Origin: an uncultured delta proteobacterium
Lineage (GTDB): Bacteria; Desulfobacterota; Desulfovibrionia; Desulfovibrionales; Desulfovibrionaceae
Length of the DNA stretch: 64,000 bases
NCBI GenBank assembly: GCA_903843965.1
Contig: CAIMRY010000043.1
Location: 101,025 to 165,024, forward strand
Reading direction: 5' to 3'
The notes under the pieces are model-generated. The model did not search any database. It was not told where the DNA came from and saw nothing but the letters and a program-made list of their open reading frames with translations. The position numbers and the translations under genes were made by a program. Positions 25,746 through 34,380 of this stretch are shown one piece after another. Each line of letters begins with the position of its first letter. The first letter of the stretch is position 1.

Positions 25746-26186
25746 ATGAAACACGTGAAGACAACCCTCGCGCTGTTCCTGGGCCTGACCATGCTTTTGC
25801 CAGCGGCCGCCCTGGCCCGGAGCTTCGAGCCCGGCCCGGCCATGCTGCTGGCCGACGGCCGCCGCCCGGACTCGCCCCCGCACGACAACTGGCAACGCGA
25901 CCAGCGCGAGCGCGAGCGGGAACAGGCCTGGCGCGAGCAGCAGCGCGAACGGGAGGAGGCTTGGCGCAACAAGCACCGCGACAAGAGCGAGGCCTGGCAC
26001 CGCGAAAACCGTTACGAGAACAGCGATGAGCGCAGGCAGGACGAGCAGAATCACCAGCGCGACGAGGCCCAGCGCAGCCGGGACGACCAGCGCAACAGGG
26101 ACGACCAGCGCAACAGGGACGACCAGCGCAACAGGGACGACCAGCGCAACAGGGACGACCAGCGCGACGGGCAGCACCGGTACTAG
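25746..26186 (+). CDS. secreted Arg/Asp/Gln-rich repeat protein
   Basis: A 146-residue protein with a clear signal peptide (LFLGLTMLLPAAALA, cleavage near residue 24). The rest is highly charged and rich in Arg, Glu, Gln and Asp, with few hydrophobic residues, so it is probably extended or disordered in the periplasm. The end holds four to five copies of the six-residue unit RNRDDQ, coded by an 18-bp tandem repeat at about 26082-26163. GGAG lies before the ATG. Function is not recognised; similar proteins are annotated only as hypothetical. Confidence 0.75.
   Translation: MKHVKTTLALFLGLTMLLPAAALARSFEPGPAMLLADGRRPDSPPHDNWQRDQREREREQAWREQQREREEAWRNKHRDKSEAWHRENRYENSDERRQDEQNHQRDEAQRSRDDQRNRDDQRNRDDQRNRDDQRNRDDQRDGQHRY
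26082..26163 (+). repeat. 18-bp in-frame tandem repeat
   Basis: The unit GACGACCAGCGCAACAGG is repeated almost exactly in frame in the secreted charged protein. The near identity at DNA level suggests recent expansion by slippage. Confidence 0.9.
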
Positions 26187-26472
26187 TCCCGCTGTGAGTT
26201 GAAGCCGGGCCGCAGAACACCTGGGAAGAACACGGGCGGGCCTCCTCGCGGGGGTCCAGCTCGTGTTGTGCGCCCTGCGGGGCCGTGGGGGCGTTCTTGA
26301 GATACGTCCCCCGGCGTCGGCTGCGCGGCGCGCAGCGAGCGGCGCTCCCAGGCGGAGGTTCTGTTCGGTCACGGCGCGGGCCCTGTCCGGGGCGAGGGTG
26401 GCCTGCCGGGGCCTTTGGCTTCTGCGGTGCCTTCGGCCTGTTCTGGAAGAGTTGGCCAACGCTGAAATGATT

Positions 26473-26532
26473 GGCCCTACTCCGGGATGCCCGGCCCGAC
26501 TCCGGGATGTTGGGCCTTATTCCGGAATGTTG
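26473..26532. repeat. 20-bp tandem repeat, three degenerate copies
   Basis: Three units of the form GGCCCNACTCCGGGATGTTG overlap the 3' end of the lactonase-like gene, and the stop codon lies in the last unit. The rest of the 26187-26516 gap shows no recognised gene or terminator. Confidence 0.8.
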
Positions 26533-27266
26533 GGAGTGGACGCGAAGCGCGGCTCGTGCAGGGGCAGCAAAATGTCCGCCGCGTTCTTGACCTTGAGGAT
26601 GTTGTCGTAGGCCTGGTAGCTGTTGACCACGGTGCCGCAGGGGATGACCTCCAGCTCCATGGCCGTGATCTCCTTGGGCGGCAGCAGGTTCTCCATGATC
26701 ACGCAGAAGCCGGTGATGGCGGCTACGCCCTTGGCCGTGTCCACCAGCACGGTCTGTCCGCCCTCGGTGTGGGCCGGGGTGTGCAGCACGCGCACGCCGG
26801 GCACGATCTCGGCGTCGCCGGTGAGCACCTCCAGCTGGCCGTTGTCCTCCACGTCGGTGATGTAGTCCTCGTTGTAGCGGTAATCCAGCGGGTGCGGGTC
26901 GTGGATGTGCTTGAGCTCCGCCGCGTTGACGTAGATGCGCGCGTTCACGCACTTGTAGTCGTTCTCGCAGTGGTCGTTGTGCAGGTGGGTGTGGACCACG
27001 ATGTCGATGTCCTCGGGCTTGAGGCCGTAGAGGGCTAGGCCCTCCTCAAAGGTGTAAATCTTGCCGCCGATGGCCGCCTCGCGCTCGGCGCTCTGGATGG
27101 GCCGCATCTCGCCGGTGTCCACCAGGATCTTCTTGTCCCCGCCCTCCAGGTACCAGGAATAGATGGGGATGGTGAACGGCTTGCCGCCCCCGTGCTGGTA
27201 GGTCATCATGCTCTTGTCAAAAATCTTGGTGCCCATGACGATGGGGTGGATGACGAACTGGGACAT
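26517..27266 (-). CDS. N-acyl homoserine lactonase-like metallo-beta-lactamase-fold hydrolase
   Basis: A 249-residue cytoplasmic hydrolase. The metal motif HTHLHNDHC (HxHxDH) and the downstream HTPAHTEGGQ fit the MBL fold, and overall layout resembles AHL-lactonases that open the lactone ring of quorum signals. Where lactonases carry a bridging Asp the sequence reads AAITGFCVIMEN; whether a metal ligand is kept there is unclear. Substrate cannot be assigned. The start is the ATG at 27266, with GAGG upstream. It lies downstream of the PHP-UvrD gene on the same strand. Confidence 0.8.
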   Translation of the reverse strand: MSQFVIHPIVMGTKIFDKSMMTYQHGGGKPFTIPIYSWYLEGGDKKILVDTGEMRPIQSAEREAAIGGKIYTFEEGLALYGLKPEDIDIVVHTHLHNDHCENDYKCVNARIYVNAAELKHIHDPHPLDYRYNEDYITDVEDNGQLEVLTGDAEIVPGVRVLHTPAHTEGGQTVLVDTAKGVAAITGFCVIMENLLPPKEITAMELEVIPCGTVVNSYQAYDNILKVKNAADILLPLHEPRFASTPNIPE

Positions 27267-27435
27267 GGGGGGCCTCCGGGCGGCTGGCGGTGCGTTCGGC
27301 ATATCCTGCCGTGGGGGAGAAAATACCAGAGGGCGCGGCCACAGGCAAGGCGCGTCGCGAATGCCGCCAGGGGCGCGGGCTTCAGGCGGCGCACGCCCCC
27401 AGGCAGGGGCATGGATCGCCTGCGGGGACGCGGCC

Positions 27436-30400
27436 CTAGAACAGCGACAGGTGCGTCTGCCGGGTCTTGACCTTTTGCACCACCTGCCTGCGCCGCAGGG
27501 CGTCTTTGGGCAGGGCGTCGAGCAGGCGCGAGGGGGTCTGGGCCAGGGTGCGGCCATAGAGCGTGCGCTCCTGTGCGCAGGACAGGCAGAGGAAGCGCCG
27601 GGCGCGGGTCAGGCCCACGTAAAGCAGGCGGCGCTCTTCCGCCAGGGCGTCCTCGCCGCCTTCGGCCAGGGCCCTGGCAAAGGGCAGGATGCCTTCCTCC
27701 AGCGCGGGCAGGAACACGGCCTCGAACTCCAGGCCCTTGGCCGCGTGCAGGGTCATCAGGCGCACCTTCTGGGCGCTGTGCCGCAGCTCGGCCAGCCCGG
27801 TCTGCAGGCGCACCCAGTCCAGCAGCCCGACCCAGCCCTGCTGCGCGTCGAACTCCTGGCAGAGGTCGCGGAAGGCCGGGCCCGCCCAGAAATGGCGGTC
27901 AAAGGGCGGGCTCTCGCGCAGGGCCGGGGGCAGCACGCGCGGCCCCTGGATGAGCAGGAACTCCGGCAGGTCCACGGCCACGAAGGCAGCGCCCGAAACG
28001 CCGCCGCCCGGCGCGCCATCCGCCGCGCCATCCGCCGCGCCATCCGCCGCGCCATCCGCCGCGCCATCCGCCGCGCCATCCGCCGCGCCATCCGTCACCC
28101 CAGGAACGGGCAGGCCGAAGAGCCGCTCGGCCACGCGCAGGATGGCCGCCACGCGCGGCTCCTCCCAGAAGACCTCGGCCTCGGGCGCGGAGCAGGGCAG
28201 CCCGGCCAGCTCCAGCGCGGCCTTGAGCGGGCCGATGAGCGCGCGGAAGCGCACCAGCACGGCGATGTCGCCCGGGGCCAGCTGCGGGCCTGCGGCGTCG
28301 TGCAGGGTCAGGCTGGTCCCGCCCAGGAGCTTCTTGGCGCGCTCGGCGATGAGCCGGGCCTCGAACTGGGCGCTCGGGGCCTGCACCAGCTCCAGTTGGC
28401 AGGCCGCGCCGGGCCTGGCCCGGAGCGCGGGCGGCCCGTTCGCCGTGGCTCCAGTGGCCAGCGTGCCAGGCGAAGAAGAGCCGGATGCCTGCCCGCCGGG
28501 CATCAGCGTGCCGGGCGTTTTTGTGTCGGGCGGTATCGTGTCGGGTGACATGGCGTGGGCAGGCGCGCCAGCAAGGACCGCGCGGGCCGCGTCCAGGATG
28601 CCCTGGCCGCTGCGGTAGTTCTCGGCCAGGGCCAGCACTGCGAGCTTCGGCCAGCGCGCGGCCAGCCTTTCGCGCACGTTGGCCGAAGCGCCCCGGAAGC
28701 CGTAGATGCTCTGGTCCGGGTCGCCGATGGCGAAGAAGCCCTGCCCGCCCGCGTCTTCCCCCTCGCGCGCGTCTCCCTCCTCTGCGGGCAACCCGGCCAG
28801 GCCCATGACGGCCTCCAGCTGCAAGACCGAGAGGTCCTGGATCTCGTCCACCAGCAGATGCGCAAAGGGCGGGCGGAAGTCCGGCTGGCGCACCTCGGTA
28901 AGCAGAAATTCAATGAGGTCCGTGAAGTCCGCCAGGTTGCGCGCGGCCTTGAGGGCGTCCGCCTCGGCCTGGGCGCGGGCCGCCAGTCCGCCGTCCGGCC
29001 CCTCAAGCGGGATCAGGCTTTCCCGGGCCAGGCTGTGGCGGCGGAACAGGGCCTCGCACTCGGCCCTGGTCAGTTCATGGGGCAGGGCCTCCAGGAAGAG
29101 CTTTTTGGCCGCGTCCTCGGACAGCAGCACCGGGGCCTGGCCACGGCGCACGGTCCACAGGGCCAGGGCCAGGGCGTGCAGGGTGTCGGTGAGGGGCAGG
29201 GGTCGGCCCTCGCCGCGCAGGGCGGCCAGGCGCTCGGACAGTTCGCCCGCAGCGCGGCGGGTGAAGGTGACCACGGCCAGGGCTTCGGGCGCTGCGCCCT
29301 CGGCCAGCAGGCGCTCCACGCGGCGCAGCAGGGTGTGGGTCTTGCCCGTGCCCGGCCCGGCCAGCACCAGCGTGGGGCCGGGACCGGCGCGCACGGCGGC
29401 CTGCTGGGCCGGGTTCAGGCCGCCTGCCGGGCTGGCCTGGGCGACGGTCCGGACGTTGGCCTGAGCTGCGGTTTGGGCTGCGGGCTCGGGGTCGCCTGCG
29501 GCGTCCGGCTCGGCGTCGGTCTTGGCCTGGGCCTGGGCGGCGCGTCTGCGCGGGGCGCTGGCCGCCACCAGCCGCCCGCCGTGGCGCATCTCGGCGCGCT
29601 CCTCGGGCGTGAACACGGTGATGACCCCGAACTCGCCGTCAAAGCCGGGCTTGCGCAGCACCTTGCCCGCGCGCATGCGCTCCACGGCCTCGGCCAGCAC
29701 CGGCGAGGCCCGGCGGATGTCCGGCAGGGGCGCGTCGCGCAGGATGAACAGCTCCGGGCCCAGGGCGGTGATGAGGCGGAAGTATTCCTGGGCGACCTTC
29801 TTGGAGCCCGCGCCCACGTCGAGCACCTCGGAGAGCACCTCACGCAGGGGGATGAGCGAATCAAAGCCGGGCTGGCCCGCAGGCTGCACGGGCTCGGTCC
29901 GGTCGGCCAGGGCCAGCACCCGGTGCAGCACGCCCAGGGTGGCGGGCCTGCCGCAGACCGGGCACAGGCCCCGGTTGGCCACGGTCTCGCCGGGCTCCAT
30001 GGACCAGTTGCACTTGCGGTGCCCGTCCAGGTGGTACTTGCCCTCCTCCGGGAAGAACTCCACCGTGCCCAAAAATTCGCAGTCGCCCGCCACTCCGGTC
30101 TGGTGCGCGCGCAGGGCCTGGCGGATGCCGGAGAAGCTGGCCTGGCCCCGGAACAGGGTGGCCTCGCGCGCCAGCTTCTCGCCGGAGTGCGCGTCGGAGT
30201 TGGAGACCATGCGAAAGCGGTCGAGCGCTGAAATGGTCCAGTTCATGCCGGGGTCGGACGAGAGCCCGGTCTCCATGGCGAAGATGTGTTCCGTCAGGTC
30301 GCCGTAGCACTCCTCCACGCTGTCAAACCCGCTCATGGAGCCGAAGAGCGAGAACCAGGGCGTCCAGATGTGCGCGGGCACCAGGAAGGCCTCGGGATGG

Positions 30401-30891
30401 GCTTCAAGCACCAGCTCCAGCAGGATGCGGCTGTCGAGCCCGAGGATGGGCCTGCCGTCCGAGGCCAGGTTGCCCACCTGGGAGAGCTTCAGGTTGAGCG
30501 CGCGCGCGGCCTCCAGCGTGGGCAGGTAGACCAGGTTGTGGACCTTGCGCACTCTCCCGCCGCGTTTGTAGATGGAGCTGATCTCGCCCTGGAGCATGAA
30601 CCGGGCGTTGCCGGAAAGCGCGCCGCCGTGGTGGCCGTCGAGTTGGTCGGACAGGCCGGGGATTGCCGCCGCCAGGCCGGAAGGCTCGCGCAGGCGCAGC
30701 AGCCCGGAGCCGTCCTCCACCAGTTCGCGGCCGATCTCGTCCAGCCAGCCGGGGTGGGTGCAGTCGCCGGTGCCCAGCACGCCGATGCCCTTGACCTCGG
30801 CCCAGGCGGCCAGGCTGCGCACAGTGAGGCCCTTGCTGGTGGCGCGCGAAAAGCGCGAGTGGATGTGCAGATCCGCCGCAAAGGTGGTCAT
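27436..30891 (-). CDS. PHP phosphoesterase-UvrD/Rep helicase fusion
   Basis: A 1151-residue fusion. Residues 1 to about 400 form a PHP domain opening DLHIHSRFSR, with further metal-ligand candidates in GTGDCTHPGWL and SNSDAHSG, plus a CPVCGRP zinc-like motif. From about 520 a full superfamily-1A helicase follows: AGPGTGKTHTLL (Walker A), DEIQDLS, GDPDQSIYGFRGA, ENYRS, MTLHAAKGLEFE and YVGLTRARR. PHP domains can be exonucleases or phosphatases, so this may be a nuclease-helicase for DNA repair. Similar fusions occur in some anaerobes. The start is the ATG at 30891. An in-frame GAAD repeat lies near residue 930-960. Confidence 0.92.
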   Translation of the reverse strand: MTTFAADLHIHSRFSRATSKGLTVRSLAAWAEVKGIGVLGTGDCTHPGWLDEIGRELVEDGSGLLRLREPSGLAAAIPGLSDQLDGHHGGALSGNARFMLQGEISSIYKRGGRVRKVHNLVYLPTLEAARALNLKLSQVGNLASDGRPILGLDSRILLELVLEAHPEAFLVPAHIWTPWFSLFGSMSGFDSVEECYGDLTEHIFAMETGLSSDPGMNWTISALDRFRMVSNSDAHSGEKLAREATLFRGQASFSGIRQALRAHQTGVAGDCEFLGTVEFFPEEGKYHLDGHRKCNWSMEPGETVANRGLCPVCGRPATLGVLHRVLALADRTEPVQPAGQPGFDSLIPLREVLSEVLDVGAGSKKVAQEYFRLITALGPELFILRDAPLPDIRRASPVLAEAVERMRAGKVLRKPGFDGEFGVITVFTPEERAEMRHGGRLVAASAPRRRAAQAQAKTDAEPDAAGDPEPAAQTAAQANVRTVAQASPAGGLNPAQQAAVRAGPGPTLVLAGPGTGKTHTLLRRVERLLAEGAAPEALAVVTFTRRAAGELSERLAALRGEGRPLPLTDTLHALALALWTVRRGQAPVLLSEDAAKKLFLEALPHELTRAECEALFRRHSLARESLIPLEGPDGGLAARAQAEADALKAARNLADFTDLIEFLLTEVRQPDFRPPFAHLLVDEIQDLSVLQLEAVMGLAGLPAEEGDAREGEDAGGQGFFAIGDPDQSIYGFRGASANVRERLAARWPKLAVLALAENYRSGQGILDAARAVLAGAPAHAMSPDTIPPDTKTPGTLMPGGQASGSSSPGTLATGATANGPPALRARPGAACQLELVQAPSAQFEARLIAERAKKLLGGTSLTLHDAAGPQLAPGDIAVLVRFRALIGPLKAALELAGLPCSAPEAEVFWEEPRVAAILRVAERLFGLPVPGVTDGAADGAADGAADGAADGAADGAADGAPGGGVSGAAFVAVDLPEFLLIQGPRVLPPALRESPPFDRHFWAGPAFRDLCQEFDAQQGWVGLLDWVRLQTGLAELRHSAQKVRLMTLHAAKGLEFEAVFLPALEEGILPFARALAEGGEDALAEERRLLYVGLTRARRFLCLSCAQERTLYGRTLAQTPSRLLDALPKDALRRRQVVQKVKTRQTHLSLF
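28013..28096 (-). repeat. 12-bp in-frame tandem repeat inside the PHP-UvrD gene
   Basis: Seven copies of GCGCCATCCGCC (plus-strand reading) encode a run of GAAD units within the helicase part. The last copy carries one change. It lies between conserved helicase motifs, probably in a surface loop. Confidence 0.97.
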
Positions 30892-31310
30892 GCGTCGCCC
30901 CCATTGGCCCGTGGGCCTGTACGGTTTGGCCGATGGTAGCCGCCCGGGGCGGCGATGGCAAGCGGGCGGGATTGGCGCGGGGCGGATTGGGGCGGGCCGC
31001 TGGTTGACCGGGCGGGGTTTGGGCTGATTGTCGGGCGGCCAGGGTCGGAACCGTCCGATCTTTTGGCTCGCCTGCGGATGCGCACGCTTGGGCATGGACT
31101 CTTGCTTGCGCAGACGCCCGACGCCCGATGCCCGATGCCCGACGCCCGATGCCCGATGCACGATGCACGATGCGCGGTGCAGCGCTAAAACCGACATTTC
31201 AAGCACAGAAGGCATTGCTGCGACGGGCGTGAGCTTTGACATAGCAGCAAAACCGGTTTGCTCCAGCCCACGCAGAACCCGTGCGGTGGACGCCACAACA
31301 GTGGCGGCGG
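30892..31310. other. intergenic region with 8-bp repeats
   Basis: A 419-base gap between the PHP-UvrD start and the stop of the frameshifted HD-GYP gene. From about 31111 to 31180 it holds a run of 8-bp GCCCGATG / GCACGATG units. No gene or clear promoter is recognised. Confidence 0.7.
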
Positions 31311-32643
31311 CTACTGCTCCAGGCCGGAGTAAAACTCGCGGAATTCGGCGGCGGCCAGGGTCTGGGCGGCCAGACGGCGCTCGTTGAGCTCCAGGTGGTG
31401 CTCGTGCACCAGGGAGGTGACCAGCGGGTCCAGGGCGGCGTGGGCGGTCATGTCGTCCAGCACGCGCAGGGTGGCCTCATGGCCCATGCCCGCGCGGTAG
31501 GGCCGGTCCTCGCGCAGGGCCGTGAACACGTCGGCCACGGTGAGGATGCGCGAGCCCAGCGACAGCTCCCGGCCCGAAAGCCCGCCCGGATAGCCCTGGC
31601 CGCCGGGCTGCTCGTGGTGCTGCGAGGCCCAGTCCGTGACCTGCTCCAGGCCCGGCACAGAGAGCAGGATGGAGCGGCCCAGCTCCGGGTGGCGGCGCAT
31701 GACGGCCAGCTCCTGCGCGTCCAGCGGGCCGGGCTTGTCGATGATCTCCGAGGGCACGGCCAGCTTGCCCAGGTCGTGCAGGTTTCCGGCCAGGCGCATC
31801 TGGTCCTGTTCCGGGGCGTTGAATCCGGCTTTTTCGGCCAGGAAGACGGCGGTTTCGGCCACGCCGCGCGTGTGCGTGGCCGTGAAGCGGCTGCGGAAGT
31901 CGATGATCTGGGAAAAGGCCTGGGACGCGGCCATGAGCTGCCCGCGCGTCATGGCGCGGTCCTCGAACATGTCCGGCGAATTGGCCAGGGCCAGGGTGGG
32001 GTCGGCGGTGGCCATGTCGGCCCAGAAGCGTTCGTCCGCCGCCAGTCCGTCCAGGGCCTGCACGATGCCCGGGTCGAACAGGGTGCCGGAGAGCCCGCGC
32101 AGCATCTGCACGATGGCCTCCGGGCTCATGCCGCCCTGGCGCCCGGCCCAGCGGAGGAAGAGCAAGCACGTCCAGCCTGTCGGCCAGACAGAGCACGCCG
32201 GCCAGGTAGAGCTTGCGCGGCGGGCCGTCCAGGTCCTTGGGCAGCGCGCCCAGGCGGACGAAGGGCGTGTGGTGGTGGCGCACGATGTCGGCCACCCCCT
32301 CCAGCAGGGGGTTCTTGCGCAGCAGGCGGTAGCCGCGCTCGGCGTGGCGCGCGCCGTCGGCCTCGAACTGCAGGGCCGCCAGCCTGCTCTGGATGGAGAA
32401 GCCGCCCACATCGTGCAGCAGCCCGGCCACGTAAAGGTCGGTGCGTTCGGCCCGGGGCAGGTTCAGCGCCCTTGCCAGGCGCATGGCGGCAAAGGCCACG
32501 CGCTTGTGGTGGCCCACCACCTCGGGGCTGATGAGATCCAGCGCGCCGGAGAGCCCGGTGAGAAAGTCGAACAGGCGTATGGACACCACAGTGCTCCGAA
32601 GAAATTGGGGGCTGTTCATCTGAATCTCGGCCTTGCCGCCCAT
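31311..32643 (-). pseudogene. HD-GYP domain protein gene with a one-base frameshift
   Basis: Two adjacent frames together encode one protein. The upstream frame (start ATG 32643 or 32619) gives an HD-type part with HHKRVAFAAMRLARAL and LLHDVGGFS, through LCLADRLDVL. The downstream frame continues LFLRWAGRQGGMSPEAIVQ through HDLGKLAVP and HHEQPGGQGYPGGL, the HD-GYP signature of cyclic-di-GMP phosphodiesterases. The join needs removal of one base near 32163-32166, where GTGCTTGCTC on the coding strand would read in frame as GTGCTGCTC. It is either a recent inactivating mutation or a sequencing error. Both halves look otherwise intact. Confidence 0.8.
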
Positions 32644-33077
32644 GTTTTCCTGCGCGCCTTCCCGGCCCGACTGCGCGGGGCCCTGCCCGGCAGCGCACGG
32701 GAGCGCACGCAGGCCGGTTCGTTTCCGGCCACAGGGGCCGCCGTTTGGCGCGCGGCCTGGTCCGGGGCGAAGTGGTGCGGCCCTGTCCGGGCGCCCTCCC
32801 ACTACGCTTCCCGCCGCCTGTCCGGCCCGGCGTTTCGTCCACAACGTTTCGGCCCCGAGGTTTCGCTCAGGGCCGGGCAACCGGAAAGCGCGCCCGCCTG
32901 CTGCGCCTACAGGCCATGCGCAGGCCGAAACGCTTGCCCGAGCCTGCGAAGGCGAAAGCCGGTCCACCACCTCTGGACCATGAAGGAACATATGTGGGCA
33001 ATGTAGCACATCATCCAGGGGATGCAAGCCCAGGCGGCAACTATCAGCGCTGGCACCGCCGGTATTGGCCTGTGCCG
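32644..33077. other. intergenic region, 434 bases
   Basis: It separates the aminotransferase stop from the HD-GYP start, both on the minus strand. A weak TTGCAT-N16-TACATT pair near 33000-33030 could be a promoter. No gene is supported. Confidence 0.4.
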
Positions 33078-34271
33078 CTACTCCAGGCCCTGGGCGTAGG
33101 CCGCCAGCCGGTCCAGGGCGGCGGCGATGTTCTCCAGCGAATTGGCGTAGGAGAAGCGCAGAAAGCCCTCGGCATTGGGCCCGAAGTCGATGCCCGGGGT
33201 CACGCCCACGTGGGCCTTGTCCAGGATGTCGAAGGCCAGCTTAAGCGAGCTGCCGCCGAAGCGCTCGGCCCAGTGCCGGGCATTGGCCAAAACGTAGAAC
33301 GCGCCCGTGGGGTCGTGGGCCACGGTCAGGCCCAGCGCCTTCAGCCCCGGCAACAGGAACCTGCGCCGCTCGTCGTAGGTGGCCTTCATGCGCGCCACGT
33401 CCGGGGCGGCCTGCTTCAGCGCGGCGATGCCCGCATGCTGGGCCACGGAGTTCGCGCTGATGAAGAAGTTCTGACACAGCTTCTGCATGGGCCGGATGAA
33501 CTGCGGCGGGGCGATGAGGTAGCCCAGCCGCCAGCCGGTCATGGCGTAGAGCTTGGAGAAGCCGTTGAGCACAAAGGCCTGGTCCGTGAACTCCAGCGCG
33601 CTGTGCTCTTTGCCCTCGTAGACCAGGCCGTGGTAGATTTCGTCGGAGATGATGCAGGCCCCGCTGCGGGCGGCGATGTCGGCCACGGCCTGCATGCGGT
33701 CGGGCCCGAGCAGGGTGCCCGTGGGATTGGCCGGGGAGTTGAGCAGGATGGCCCTGGTTTTGTCCGTCGGCGCCGCGCCCATTGCCGCTTCAATGGCCTC
33801 GGGCCGGTACTGGAAGCTGTCGTCCTCGCTCACGGCCACGCGCACGGGCTGGGCCCCGGCGAAGCGGATGAAGTTGTCGTAGCAGGCATAGGCCGGGTCG
33901 GACAGGATGACCTGGTCCCCGGTCTCCAGGATGCTGGTGAAGAGCAGGAGCATGGCCGGGCTCGTGCCCTGGGTCACGATGATCTGGTCCGGGTGCACGG
34001 TGACGCCGTAACGCGTCAGGTAATCCTCGGCGATGGCCTCGCGCAGGGGGGGCAGGCCCAGGCTGTGGGTGTAGTGGGTCTGGCCGTCGATGAGCGCCTT
34101 TTTGGCCGCCTCCTTGATGCACTCGGGCGTGTCGAAGTCCGGCTCGCCGATCTCCAGGTGGATGACCTCATGGCCCTGGGCCTCCAGCCGGTGCGCGGCC
34201 TCCAGGATGTCCATGACCAGGAACGGGGTGATCTCCCTGGCGCGCCTTGAGATGCGGACATGCTCGTTCAT
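33078..34271 (-). CDS. PLP-dependent class I/II aminotransferase
   Basis: A 397-residue fold-type I aminotransferase, probably acting on aspartate, alanine or an aromatic amino acid. The N-terminus has VIHLEIGEPDFDTP, then YTHSLGLPPLREAI. The cofactor-binding lysine lies in NGFSKLYAMTGWRLGY, and NSPANPTGTL and ISDEIYHGLVY are conserved. It is the usual AspC/AlaT type; exact substrate cannot be read from sequence. The start is the ATG at 34271, with AGGAGG nearby. A terminator separates it from trpS upstream. Confidence 0.92.
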   Translation of the reverse strand: MNEHVRISRRAREITPFLVMDILEAAHRLEAQGHEVIHLEIGEPDFDTPECIKEAAKKALIDGQTHYTHSLGLPPLREAIAEDYLTRYGVTVHPDQIIVTQGTSPAMLLLFTSILETGDQVILSDPAYACYDNFIRFAGAQPVRVAVSEDDSFQYRPEAIEAAMGAAPTDKTRAILLNSPANPTGTLLGPDRMQAVADIAARSGACIISDEIYHGLVYEGKEHSALEFTDQAFVLNGFSKLYAMTGWRLGYLIAPPQFIRPMQKLCQNFFISANSVAQHAGIAALKQAAPDVARMKATYDERRRFLLPGLKALGLTVAHDPTGAFYVLANARHWAERFGGSSLKLAFDILDKAHVGVTPGIDFGPNAEGFLRFSYANSLENIAAALDRLAAYAQGLE

Positions 34272-34318
34272 GTTGGCTCCTCCTGGTCAGAACTGAAGAA
34301 CGTTGGCTCGCCGGAACG

Positions 34319-34367
34319 AAAAAGGGCCGGAAGCGGCTGCCGTGCTGCGGCGTCCGGCTCCGGCCCT
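34319..34367 (-). terminator. intrinsic terminator of trpS
   Basis: On the minus strand AGGGCCGGA (34367-34359) pairs with TCCGGCCCT (34331-34323), followed by a run of five Ts. It lies 14 bases after the trpS stop. Confidence 0.88.
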
Positions 34368-34380
34368 GAGTATTGTGAGG

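Noticed and set aside
32150..32175. Programmed frameshifting in the HD-GYP gene
   Set aside because: There is no slippery heptamer followed by a pseudoknot or Shine-Dalgarno stimulator. A simple one-base insertion explains the join.
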